From Candidatus Hodarchaeota archaeon (GTDB taxonomy: Archaea; Asgardarchaeota; Heimdallarchaeia; Hodarchaeales; Hodarchaeaceae), in NCBI GenBank assembly GCA_016839815.1, contig JAEOTM010000159.1:1-45218 (forward strand): DNA of 45,218 nucleotides, in the 5' to 3' direction. Each line of letters begins with the position of its first letter. The first letter of the stretch is position 1. The position numbers and the translations under genes were made by a program. Below are positions 16,739 to 25,604 of this stretch, piece after piece. The notes below the pieces were generated by a model, which was given only the letters and a program-made list of their open reading frames with translations, was not told where the DNA came from and did no database searches.

Positions 16739-17722
16739 TTATGGAGTTATAGTTGTTCCTGCTTTGCCCTCCAATGCTTCAGCAGCAAGATCTGGACTAG
16801 TTATAATAACTTTTTTTCCTCCGTCTTTTAAGAATCTCAGTGCTGCTTTTAATTTAGGGCCCATACTGCCTTTCAAGCTGGTTCCAAAAGTACCATCCTT
16901 TAGATAGCTCTCTACTTCACTTGACGTTATGGAATCAATGCCCTTAGCCTCTGGAGTATTAAAATTTAGATAAACTCTATCTGTATCTGTTAAAATTGCA
17001 AATATTTCGGCATTGACATCAACAGCTAATCTTTCACCAGCATAATCTTTGTCAATGACTGCTTCAACCCCTTGAACGATACCATCTTCATTCTTAACAA
17101 TGGGAATACCACCCCCACCACTTGCTACGACAATAAACCCTGCCTCAAGTAAAGTGTTTACTTGATCTTTCTCATAAATCTCGATAGGATTAGGGGATGG
17201 AACAACTCTTCGATATCCACGACCTGCATCTTCGATTATGGTAAAATCTGGGTGTTCAGATTGAATTGAGTCAGCTTGCTCCTTTGAATAGAATGGTCCG
17301 ACAGGTTTTGTTGGGTTCTGAAAAGCAGGATCATCTTTAGAGACAACAACTTGTGTTACTATTGTTGACACTTTTATTTTCTCTTCCGGATTAGTTCTAC
17401 TAGGAGGGCCTTCTAATAATAAATTGCCAAGAATATTTTGGATCATATACCCAATTTGTCCTTGAGTCATTGCTCCACAAACATCCATAGGTAACACAGG
17501 ACGATTAATAGGAGGATGACTTCCAGCTTCCATTTGAAGCATTATGTTACCTACTTGCGGACCGTTCCCATGAGTAATTACAACACGATATTTTGGAATT
17601 ACTTTCATGATCTGAATTGCAGTTTCAGTAATATTCTCGATTTGTTCTTCTACCGTTCCTCTTTGTTTCCCCTTAATCATGGCATTACCGCCAAGTGCGA
17701 TTACTACTAGTGGTTTGAGCAT
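16739..17722 (-). CDS. arcC: Carbamate kinase
   Basis: 327-residue amino-acid-kinase-fold enzyme making ATP from carbamoyl phosphate and ADP, releasing carbamate (EC 2.7.2.2). Diagnostic segments: VVIALGGNAM at the N-terminus, VITHGNGPQVGN, FIVVASGGGGIP, VIDKDYAGERLA, and LTDTDRVYLNF with the C-terminal FLKDGGKKVIITS. The length is normal. ATG at 17722 has GGTGA 5 nt upstream. First gene of an operon with the HPMP carbamoyltransferase and divergent from an MFS transporter, which supports a fermentative, ATP-yielding use of carbamoylated compounds. Confidence 0.95.
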   Translation of the reverse strand: MLKPLVVIALGGNAMIKGKQRGTVEEQIENITETAIQIMKVIPKYRVVITHGNGPQVGNIMLQMEAGSHPPINRPVLPMDVCGAMTQGQIGYMIQNILGNLLLEGPPSRTNPEEKIKVSTIVTQVVVSKDDPAFQNPTKPVGPFYSKEQADSIQSEHPDFTIIEDAGRGYRRVVPSPNPIEIYEKDQVNTLLEAGFIVVASGGGGIPIVKNEDGIVQGVEAVIDKDYAGERLAVDVNAEIFAILTDTDRVYLNFNTPEAKGIDSITSSEVESYLKDGTFGTSLKGSMGPKLKAALRFLKDGGKKVIITSPDLAAEALEGKAGTTITP

Positions 17723-17883
17723 AAGGTCACCCGTTTTTCGTAAAATGATGGTCTAATAAAGGCACAAATGATTCACACAAAAATTTGTTTCACTAAGGTT
17801 TGACTACTCTGACTAAAAAATATTACCACATTAACAATTCTTTAAGAACCAATCAAAATTAGGCTCTAAATGCGGTATTTCGA

Positions 17884-19122
17884 TTGTCAAATCTCCTTCT
17901 TACTAAAATTCAAAGGATCCTTCCATCTTCATTAAACAGGGAGATTTCTTTAATTTTGGTGATCAATATGGTATTTACAATACCTTGGGGTTTGATTCAA
18001 CCTTTCATTAGTCCTTATTTCTTCGAACTGACAAAAGAAGATTTTTTTTTGACAGGTTTACTTAATGGCCTCCCACTTCTCACCATGGTGGCTTCTGTTT
18101 TCATTTTCGGGTGGATTGTTGATAAAATTGGATCTAAGGTTGTGATGCTTTCAGGTTTTATAATCTTCATCACTCTCTTCATCACATTATTATTTATTAC
18201 TGATCCGCTTCTTTTCTTCCTTGATTACATTATCCTTTACAGTTTATTATCATGTTTCAATCCTGCTGTGTTAAAATATACCAGTTTAATTGAGAGTAAA
18301 ATGAATTTGTTTGGTGCACTTGCTGCATCAACATCTTTTGGGTACTTTCTTGGATCTTATGTTGGAGGAAATTTATTAGATGCGTTTGGCATGGAACTAT
18401 TGTATTTTCTTGGACTAGTGATCTGTATCATAGGATTCTTTCTGGTTATGTTCATAAAGGAGGTAGAAAATGGCGATTCTACCCCTCTTTCGAATCCATC
18501 AAGTCAGAACAATAAAAATTCTCATTCAATTATCTCAATTCTAGTCAATTCAAGAGTTTTACAAATTTTATTCATAATCAGCCTGATTCAATCACTACAA
18601 GGTTCATTTGGTGGAATGCTTTTTTCTGTTTATTTTATATCAGAACTCGGTGCTAAAGCTTCCTTATTAGGACTAGTATTTGGAATTGCGACGTTATTAG
18701 GTACAGGAACCTCATATATCGCTGGTATTATTGGTGAAAAAAGAGGGTATAAACCGATATTACTTAGTTGCTTTATTGGGTACTTCCTTATATGGGTTAC
18801 TATCTTTTTTTCAGTTGATGACTATAACCTTCCCGCGTTAGCTTATACTTTACCGATTTACATTGGTTTAATGGTTACAGGGCCAGTTTTGATATCAGAT
18901 AATGTACCAGAAAAGAAAAGGGGAACGTTTATGGGAATATTCAGTAGTAGTCAAAATCTAGGCTTTGGTATTGGAACTATTCTAGGAGGAGCATTTTCAA
19001 GTATTAATCAGACCATTAGGTATAATTTCGGGATTTCTGCAATAATCTCTGTATTTCTTATTATATTCGTATTAGTTGCATTTAAAGAAGACAAAAATAG
19101 TGACTCCTCTCTCCCTTCATGA
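17884..19122 (+). CDS. Major facilitator superfamily transporter
   Basis: 412 residues with about 12 transmembrane helices in two sixes separated by a polar loop (residues 195-220). The loop after helix 2 carries GWIVDKIGSKVVML, the MFS motif-A region, and a related GEKRGYKPIL appears in the second half. Family-level call only; the substrate is unknown. It is divergent from arcC (161 nt apart) and convergent with the second carbamoyltransferase, so uptake of a ureido substrate or export of the amine product is a reasonable inference. TTG start at 17884. Confidence 0.88.
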   Translation: MSNLLLTKIQRILPSSLNREISLILVINMVFTIPWGLIQPFISPYFFELTKEDFFLTGLLNGLPLLTMVASVFIFGWIVDKIGSKVVMLSGFIIFITLFITLLFITDPLLFFLDYIILYSLLSCFNPAVLKYTSLIESKMNLFGALAASTSFGYFLGSYVGGNLLDAFGMELLYFLGLVICIIGFFLVMFIKEVENGDSTPLSNPSSQNNKNSHSIISILVNSRVLQILFIISLIQSLQGSFGGMLFSVYFISELGAKASLLGLVFGIATLLGTGTSYIAGIIGEKRGYKPILLSCFIGYFLIWVTIFFSVDDYNLPALAYTLPIYIGLMVTGPVLISDNVPEKKRGTFMGIFSSSQNLGFGIGTILGGAFSSINQTIRYNFGISAIISVFLIIFVLVAFKEDKNSDSSLPS

Positions 19123-19155
19123 GAAAAAATCTGAGAAAGTATGATTAAGCAAAAA

Positions 19156-20220
19156 TCAGTGCATAATACAGGCCATTACCCCTTTCTGGGCATGTAGCCT
19201 ATTTTCTGCCTGATCAAAGATAATAGATCTAGGACCATCTGCTACTTCATCATCTACTTCCATTCCTCTATCTTGAGGTAAGCAATGCATATAGTAACCT
19301 CGTCCGTTCTTTGTTACATCCATCAATTCTACAGTTGTTTTCCAGTCCTTGTACGTATTCATAATATCTGGCATGATCTCAGGTTTAGCTGGTCGGACTC
19401 CTTCGACACCATGAGCTTCTAGAACACCCCAGCTCTTGGGATAAACAAAATCTGCACCTTCAAATGCCGTTTTCATATCACGTTCAATTTGGAATGAACC
19501 GCCATGGATATCAGAATATTCCTCTACCTTTTTGATAATATCCGGATGTAAATCAAATTCAGGGGGACAGGCTAAAGTGACATCCATTCCAAACATAGAG
19601 GGTGCTAGAACTCCTGTTTGTGGAACAGCCATTGGTTTTTGTCCTGCAGAGTAAGCCCAACTCATGACATACTTTTTTCCTTTCAAATTATTGAAGCTAT
19701 GTCCACTTTTCTCATACATAGTCATAACATCAGCCATTCCCTGGCAGGGATGGTAGACATCGGATTCCATATTGATAATCGGTTTTTTACTCCAATACGC
19801 GAAATTTTCTTGAATTTGTTGCCCCTTACCATACATCCATCCACATTTGCCTCCGTAAATACGAATAGCAATGGCGTCACCCATGCGTGAGAGGACACGC
19901 GCTACATCAGAAACTCGCTCTGTCTCATAAGCTATTTCATCACCGGGTAGAGCTGGAGTATAAATTGCTCCTGGTTCTAAAAAATGAGCATGACCTCCTA
20001 ATTGTGTCATTCCAGCCTCAAACGAATTTCTCGTACGTAGACTGTCATTATAAAAAACCATAAATAGTGTTTGTGCGGGTAAGATCTGTCGATGATCTTC
20101 ACGCATAGTAAAACGACGTTTTAGATCTATTCCTACGCTCAAAAATGTTTCAATTTCTTCTCGTGTAAAGTCGGTCATGGTGAGAAAATCTCGCCCTTTC
20201 AAATCTTCTGTGACTACCAT
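19156..20220 (-). CDS. Carbamoyltransferase of the knotted AOTC/YgeW-like group (HCLP type)
   Basis: 354 residues from ATG 20220 (AAAGGAT lies 8 nt upstream; TTG 20229 is the longer option). Carbamoyl-phosphate motifs SLRTR (60-64) and HPCQ (157-160) are intact. The loop KKYVMSWAYSAGQKPMAVPQ and PKSWG closely resemble E. coli YgeW and acetylornithine carbamoyltransferase. HCLP (about 312-315) and FDQAENRLHAQKG finish the family pattern. It differs from the neighbour at 15675 in both the 190s loop and the HCLP/HPMP motif, so the two should use different amine substrates. Own transcription unit, convergent with the MFS gene. Confidence 0.84.
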   Translation of the reverse strand: MVVTEDLKGRDFLTMTDFTREEIETFLSVGIDLKRRFTMREDHRQILPAQTLFMVFYNDSLRTRNSFEAGMTQLGGHAHFLEPGAIYTPALPGDEIAYETERVSDVARVLSRMGDAIAIRIYGGKCGWMYGKGQQIQENFAYWSKKPIINMESDVYHPCQGMADVMTMYEKSGHSFNNLKGKKYVMSWAYSAGQKPMAVPQTGVLAPSMFGMDVTLACPPEFDLHPDIIKKVEEYSDIHGGSFQIERDMKTAFEGADFVYPKSWGVLEAHGVEGVRPAKPEIMPDIMNTYKDWKTTVELMDVTKNGRGYYMHCLPQDRGMEVDDEVADGPRSIIFDQAENRLHAQKGVMACIMH

Positions 20221-20354
20221 ACTAATCAATCCTTTTATTAGAATAAGCGAAATAAATATGGGTGATGCAAATCATGCAAATAACCCACTCTTCGGTGATT
20301 TCTCCTCCTCCAAACGAACTTCAAATTTGTTATTGAGAGGGTCAATCTCTATAA

Positions 20355-20942
20355 TTAATCTCTTTTGTTGTCTCTCTTCATATAGGAGAGCATGATTAGA
20401 CAAATGAGTATCATAATCAACGAGAAATTTGTACCAAAGCTGGAGTTTGCTGTTGTTGAATTAAAATCTTTGGTGGTAACAGCATCAGTAGTACTAGACG
20501 GAGGAAAGGATTTTATAGTAAAAAATACTGTTTCAGAGGCTCCCATATTACCAGAAGTATCATTCGCATAAACAGTTACATAATGTTTACTTACCGCTGT
20601 ATCAACCGTGGTATTTTCTTGTATTGTAATATTTTCTTCCCCATCTAAGGAATAACCAATCCATACTACTGGTTTATTAATCTTAAAACTCAGTTCAAAT
20701 GTATCTAATCCACAATACCACACTGTTGCAGGATAAGTTCGATTATTTGGACTTAGAATTATAATTTCTGGAGGGAGTGTGTCCTGTTGCGAGTATTCGC
20801 TTGAACCCTGAGATTTTGAGTTGTAAAATACGTCAGAATTTGACAATATACCTTTTGAAGTTCGGAAAAACCCTATTATGCTAAAAACTAATAGTAGAGA
20901 TACTAAACCCAAGGCACTATATTTTGAATAGATTTTGTTCAT
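20355..20942 (-). CDS. Anchored Ig-like surface protein
   Basis: 195 residues: signal peptide (residues 8-30), a single Ig-like beta-sandwich (about 55-145) opening with PPEIIILSPNNRTY and ending in GASETVFFTIKS, a Ser/Thr linker (PPSSTTDAVTTKDFNSTT), a C-terminal transmembrane helix and the tail KRDNKRD. This HYR/Ig style is common in archaeal surface proteins with binding or structural roles. It is divergent from the next gene across 20943-21140, where no conserved element was seen. Confidence 0.75.
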   Translation of the reverse strand: MNKIYSKYSALGLVSLLLVFSIIGFFRTSKGILSNSDVFYNSKSQGSSEYSQQDTLPPEIIILSPNNRTYPATVWYCGLDTFELSFKINKPVVWIGYSLDGEENITIQENTTVDTAVSKHYVTVYANDTSGNMGASETVFFTIKSFPPSSTTDAVTTKDFNSTTANSSFGTNFSLIMILICLIMLSYMKRDNKRD

Positions 20943-21143
20943 TTTGGCTCGAGACTCTATGGATATGAGAAAATCATCCTATAATAACTTTCAGAGCCGA
21001 TCCCATTAGTTCTTCATCAGATCTTACTTGTAAAAGTTTTCTCCGAGGAGACTATCTAGGTATACACAAAAAGATGGAGGTCTTTCAGGTACCCTCATGA
21101 TAACACAATAAGATATTATTGGAGTTTTTTAGGTGAATAATTG

Positions 21144-23282
21144 TTGCAGAAAAAGTTAATTTTTCAAATATTTACCATCATTCTTCTATTGGGTGTTATA
21201 AATGGACTTTCCTCTGTTTCATCTAGTTTCGAGAGTGAACATGCAACCTTCAAATTTAATACTGGTTCTTACAGTTATACTTATGAAGGTAATTACTCTT
21301 ATACGGATAGCTGGGATTTAACAGATTCAGATGAATATATATCCGCATATCCTGAATCAACTGCCGTATATTTTCCTGATTCCTTGAGCGTTTCTGTTTA
21401 TTATTACGTTGATTGGACAGAATATGATTATGATTTGTGGGAATTTGTAGATTACTATGGCTATGCTTTCTTAGATTCTGAAGATCCTATTTACGGATCT
21501 AATGAATCTAATCTAGATTATTGGAACTATGTGGATTTTTATCCACTTGAGGATGTCAATAACTCAATTTACGAGTTTTATGAACCCGAACTTATAGAGG
21601 AGTTCATTTATTGGTGGGAATATGATTTATACGATCCTTTAACTGATGATTGGATTGGTACACGCTGGGCTTTCGATTGGGAAATCTTGGTTTACGATAG
21701 TCTCGAGAATGTTGGTGATTTAGACTACCTTGATTATTGGATCTATTATGAAGTCATAGATCTGGAAGTACAGACTACTGGTGAGTGGTTTGATGTTAAT
21801 ATTCACTATAATGATTCTTGGAAATACGAATCAGTAGGGACATCAGAATTTTATTATGAGTATACTGCTGATATCGACGGATATTTGGTAAATCTGAGTT
21901 CTAACACCTTGGATTTTGAGTATTTAGCCACGGTAGATAGTGAAGTTACTTTCACCGAACTAGAGACTTATGCAGATACTTATACCTGGGAATTTAATTG
22001 GAACCCAATTGTTTACGCCTCTACCCAGATGGAATGGCAAAATGAGACCATTGATCCTGGTGAAGAGCTTCCGTTTGAAATGATTCCTGCCTGGCTTCAA
22101 CCTCAAACCGAGTATGAGGAGACCTATTTCTCTGATCGAGCTTACAGCGAAGGTACTTTTGACTCCATATCAACCTTTCAATCGCACTTTCATGCTTTTC
22201 AAACAAATTCAACCCCTGAATCATATGTCATTTGGGGTAACCGTGAAGAAAGTGTTTTTCTAGCATACTCAGAACATAGTTCTCCCCATACAGGCTTTAA
22301 TTTTAAATATGATGCGAAAGACCATACGTTTACATATATTGACGATGTACAATACTGGGGATACCCTGAAGTATATAGTGAATCATCCACATATGAATAT
22401 TCATATATTGAAGATTCTCACGGTTATATTCACTCAACTGTTCTGAATACCGATTGGGAATATACCTCTGAAGCAGTGGGTGAGTGGGATATTGAATGGG
22501 AAGATGTAGTTCCCGATTATTCAGTTGATTTTAGTTCAGAAGAACCTATTTATAGTGAAAATACCATTACACTTAATTGGGTGATAACTTATTCTGATTT
22601 TCCAATATGGTGGGTAGACAACGATTGGACTGAATCTTTTTGGACTTATTCTGATCTAATTTACGACTATTCTATGGTAGTCTATCCTAGTACTGGTATC
22701 TCGGAATTGAGTACTACTACTTCCATAGGTGCTCAAACAGGGGCCTCTGATACATTTTCTGGACTGGGTTTAGGGGTGGTTCAAACTTCTGAGACAGTCA
22801 CAACCTCTCAACTTGAGATGCAGAATTCATATGTTAATTCCAAATCCACAGATATGCTCAACTTTCAACTTAACGCTGGATCAGTGGCTTCGATTGATTT
22901 TAGTGGAGATAAAAGTAATTATGTTTTATCTTCTTCTGGAACTGACGAAACAAACACGATAGCAGTGAATTATATGAATTTGATGCATCTAAAAGGAGAT
23001 ACCAATAAGACACTTTTTTCTGAAACTTCAGATAGAATTGGAGTCTTTTTAGCAGATAGCTACCAAAATGAGAGTTATAGTTACATCTACGATAAATATC
23101 TAGTAATAACATCTTACCCCAAATGGGATGGTGATGCAATTACTCACGATCCTACTTTTAGCGCGGTTGCAGCAGTTACTTCAGAAGATTCAACAGATAA
23201 ATCAGCTCCAATCCCTGGTTTTGAATTTTCAAGTCTGTTTATTGGAACTCTAGTAATGGTATTCCTTCAGAGAAAGAAATAA
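21144..23282 (+). CDS. Large Tyr/Trp/acid-rich anchored surface protein
   Basis: 712 residues with signal peptide (2-24), then about 600 residues with extreme Tyr, Trp, Asp and Glu content, where short beta-strand-like pieces such as DYWIYYEVIDLEV alternate with acidic turns. A Ser/Thr-rich region (about 565-600) precedes the final APIPGFEFSSLFIGTLVMVF helix and QRKK tail. The PGF followed by a helix and basic residues resembles archaeosortase PGF-CTERM signals. No known domain; it may be a structural, S-layer-like or sugar-binding protein. TTG at 21144 fits AGGTGA (21131-21136) better than the adjacent TTG at 21141. Confidence 0.75.
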   Translation: MQKKLIFQIFTIILLLGVINGLSSVSSSFESEHATFKFNTGSYSYTYEGNYSYTDSWDLTDSDEYISAYPESTAVYFPDSLSVSVYYYVDWTEYDYDLWEFVDYYGYAFLDSEDPIYGSNESNLDYWNYVDFYPLEDVNNSIYEFYEPELIEEFIYWWEYDLYDPLTDDWIGTRWAFDWEILVYDSLENVGDLDYLDYWIYYEVIDLEVQTTGEWFDVNIHYNDSWKYESVGTSEFYYEYTADIDGYLVNLSSNTLDFEYLATVDSEVTFTELETYADTYTWEFNWNPIVYASTQMEWQNETIDPGEELPFEMIPAWLQPQTEYEETYFSDRAYSEGTFDSISTFQSHFHAFQTNSTPESYVIWGNREESVFLAYSEHSSPHTGFNFKYDAKDHTFTYIDDVQYWGYPEVYSESSTYEYSYIEDSHGYIHSTVLNTDWEYTSEAVGEWDIEWEDVVPDYSVDFSSEEPIYSENTITLNWVITYSDFPIWWVDNDWTESFWTYSDLIYDYSMVVYPSTGISELSTTTSIGAQTGASDTFSGLGLGVVQTSETVTTSQLEMQNSYVNSKSTDMLNFQLNAGSVASIDFSGDKSNYVLSSSGTDETNTIAVNYMNLMHLKGDTNKTLFSETSDRIGVFLADSYQNESYSYIYDKYLVITSYPKWDGDAITHDPTFSAVAAVTSEDSTDKSAPIPGFEFSSLFIGTLVMVFLQRKK

Positions 23283-23307
23283 CTCCTTTCTCCCTCTTCT
23301 TTTTTCC
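23283..23307 (+). terminator. Pyrimidine-rich 3' end of the surface protein gene
   Basis: Directly after the stop codon comes CTCCTTTCTCCCTCTTC then TTTTTTCC, a run of T/C on the coding strand of the kind used for archaeal termination. The next gene begins 100 nt later with its own signals. Confidence 0.35.
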
Positions 23308-23407
23308 TAATCCTCATTGTAAAGTATTGAACTATTTTGGAAATCTGTAGAGGAAGGCTTAAGAGGGAGTTTCACAATAGTTAATTTGCACTTTATGGTG
23401 GTTAGAT

Positions 23408-23905
23408 ATGCCTGAAAAAGTCATTCAAGGAGATAGTAAACTTAAAGTGGGAGATGAAGCTCCAGATTTTGCTCTTCCTGCACAGGATGGAAAGAAAATT
23501 CGTCTGTCAGATTATCGCGGGAAAAAAAATGTAATGTTAGCATTTTATCCTCAGGATTTTACTCCAGTTTGTTCACACCAACTGCCGAGCTATAGTAACC
23601 AGGTCAATAAGTTTGAAGAACTGAATACTCAAGTATTAGCAATTGGTATTGCTTCAATACCAGTCCACATCGCTTGGATTGATTCTTTAGGTGGATTAAA
23701 TTATCCATTATTAGCCGATTGGGTTCCATTCGGGGAAGTTAGCAAAAAATATGATGCTTTTATACCACGGATTGGATTTGGAAAAAGAGCAATCTTCATT
23801 GTGGATAAAGAGGGAATTATCCAATATATCGATATTCCCCATGAACTAAATGAAGGTCCTCCAGATGAAGCGAAAATCTTCGCTGCATTAGAGAAACTTC
23901 AATAA
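23408..23905 (+). CDS. 1-Cys peroxiredoxin (AhpC/TSA, BCP-like)
   Basis: 165-residue thiol peroxidase reducing H2O2 and organic peroxides. Domain start [16 protein letters not shown], then [14 protein letters not shown] with peroxidatic Cys55 in the PxxxTxxC motif. It is the only cysteine in the protein, so no internal resolving Cys exists and an external thiol must regenerate it. The normal CTxE of BCP is CSHQ here. Cytoplasmic. ATG 23408 has GGTGG 6-7 nt upstream. No obvious functional link to neighbours. Confidence 0.92.
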   Translation: MPEKVIQGDSKLKVGDEAPDFALPAQDGKKIRLSDYRGKKNVMLAFYPQDFTPVCSHQLPSYSNQVNKFEELNTQVLAIGIASIPVHIAWIDSLGGLNYPLLADWVPFGEVSKKYDAFIPRIGFGKRAIFIVDKEGIIQYIDIPHELNEGPPDEAKIFAALEKLQ

Positions 23906-23930
23906 TCCTTAGCTTTCCTATTTAATTAGT

Positions 23931-25283
23931 TTAAAGAGGAACAACTCTGGGAGTTAAATCCAACCTATCCCAGAGTTTTATAGCAGAATCTTTCGATTGT
24001 TGACTCACTTCGCTAGCGTCAAGAGAAGTATGAATACCGTTTTTCACAATCGTTCTTCCGTTTACAATAACCCGTTTGATATCTCGGCGCGAGAATGACC
24101 CATACACCATATGACCATATACATTACCTTCATGTATGGGTGTAGGAAGAGCAGAAGTATCTAGAATTACAAAATCACCTTTTTTACCTACTTCCAGTGA
24201 TCCAATTTGATCCTTCAATCCAATTGCTTGTGCAGCATTAATCGTGATCATTTGAATGACTTGTAACGGAGTAGGAACCTGACTAGGGTTTCGATGTTTT
24301 AATTTATGCATCAGATATGCCGTACGCATATTCTCAATCGCATCGTAAATAAATCCATCATTTCCTACACCAATATTTATCCCTTTAGCTAACATCTCAG
24401 GTAATTGAGCAACACCAACTGCATTTAACTCATTACTTTTCGGATTATGAGCAATATTCGTCTTTGTTTCCGCAATTAAGTCTATTTCTCGTTGATTGAT
24501 GTGCACGGCATGAGCTAGGGCAGTTCTAGGTCCAAGGAAACCCTCATCGTATAAGCGTTCCACAGTACGTTTTCCATATCTTTCAAGATTATGTTGAAGG
24601 TCAACCAATCCTTCAGAGGTGTGAATTGTTCTAAAAGAATTCGTTTTCTCAGCATATTCAACAGTATTATGAATTAACTCATCGGAGACTGTGAATGATG
24701 CATGTAAACAATAAATTCCATGTACAAGAGTCTTTTCAGGATCATTTTGGGAAATAAATCTTCGATTTTCTTCTAAACCTCGTTTTCCCTCCTCGGGAGA
24801 GCGACGTTCAGTCGCCTCAAAACAAATAGCACCTCTAGTACCCACATCTTGTGTTGCTTTACTGATCCGATCAAGAGAACCTTCAATAGAATTTGGGCCA
24901 GAATATGTATCTAAATAAGCTGTAACACCATTCAGGGCAAGTTCATAGACAGCATAGAGTGTAGAAGTATATGCATCTTCTAAAGTAAGAGCTTCGTCCA
25001 TGGGCCACCAAATTCGTTGTAGATTTTGAGTAAAGTCGGTTGGGGGGCCAATATCCATTGGAGCTCCTCGAAGAAGTGCTGAATACAAGTGAGTATGGGC
25101 ACAGATGAACCCTGGAAAAATAACCTGATCTTCACAGTTTATTATGTCATCAGCTTTTTCTTTAATTTCTTTATCAATTTTAGTTATCTTTCCTCCCTCA
25201 ACCAGTATATCCATGGGTGATTTAACTTCATTTTTATTATTCATGGTTACGACTAAACCATTTTTCAGTAATAACGTATTCAT
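23931..25283 (-). CDS. Amidohydrolase, SsnA-like (ATZ/TRZ family)
   Basis: 450-residue metal-dependent hydrolase. Metal ligands seen: HTH (H63, H65) in PGFICAHTHLYSALLRG, H221 in FRTIHTSEG, a His in ALAHAVHI (258-261) and D309 in GVGNDG. The segment LQRIWWPMDEALTLED matches the SsnA branch, which in enterobacteria sits in purine-degradation clusters with a carbamoyltransferase (YgeW) and a carbamate kinase (YqeA). Here those partners lie 6-9 kb away in the same window, which supports a linked catabolic role; the substrate (a deaminated or hydrolysed heterocycle or amidine) is unknown. ATG at 25283. Convergent with the peroxiredoxin. Confidence 0.85.
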   Translation of the reverse strand: MNTLLLKNGLVVTMNNKNEVKSPMDILVEGGKITKIDKEIKEKADDIINCEDQVIFPGFICAHTHLYSALLRGAPMDIGPPTDFTQNLQRIWWPMDEALTLEDAYTSTLYAVYELALNGVTAYLDTYSGPNSIEGSLDRISKATQDVGTRGAICFEATERRSPEEGKRGLEENRRFISQNDPEKTLVHGIYCLHASFTVSDELIHNTVEYAEKTNSFRTIHTSEGLVDLQHNLERYGKRTVERLYDEGFLGPRTALAHAVHINQREIDLIAETKTNIAHNPKSNELNAVGVAQLPEMLAKGINIGVGNDGFIYDAIENMRTAYLMHKLKHRNPSQVPTPLQVIQMITINAAQAIGLKDQIGSLEVGKKGDFVILDTSALPTPIHEGNVYGHMVYGSFSRRDIKRVIVNGRTIVKNGIHTSLDASEVSQQSKDSAIKLWDRLDLTPRVVPL

Positions 25284-25381
25284 CTCTATATCTCCATAGA
25301 ATATTCAATTAATGCTATTTATGTCAAGATTCTAACTATATTTGGGTATATTAGAACTAAACGAATTAAATATTGCGGACA

Positions 25382-25465
25382 ATGGAATTAGTGAAAAATC
25401 AAAGAAACTTACTTATAGACGATAATCTATTATCATTAATGATTACAAGAATACTCATTGAATGA
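25382..25465 (+). pseudogene. Possible relic of a response-regulator receiver domain
   Basis: In the 321-bp gap 25284-25604, a short frame starting ATG 25382 reads MELVKNQRNLLIDDNLLSLM then ITRILIE and stops. LLIDDN followed by an LxLxITRxILE helix is the usual first strand and helix of CheY-like receiver domains. Nothing recognisable follows in any frame. It is only 27 codons, so chance is possible. Otherwise the gap shows an AT-rich stretch, a small palindrome (GATAAT-CT-ATTATC) and GAGG before ATG 25605. Confidence 0.3.
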
Positions 25466-25604
25466 TTTTTAACAATGCTTTTTCAAACTAGTTCCCGTGT
25501 TCTTTTGAAGAATAGGAGATATAAATGTAGATTCATAATCAATTATTCATTGTTTAACAAAAAATACAATTCAAAAAAATGTTGTACAGTTATGAGGACT
25601 TAAT

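Noticed and set aside
15675..20220. Classical arginine deiminase pathway
   Set aside because: Carbamate kinase and carbamoyltransferases are present but no arginine deiminase gene is seen, and the enzymes belong to the knotted AOTC/YgeW-like group rather than plain ornithine carbamoyltransferase.
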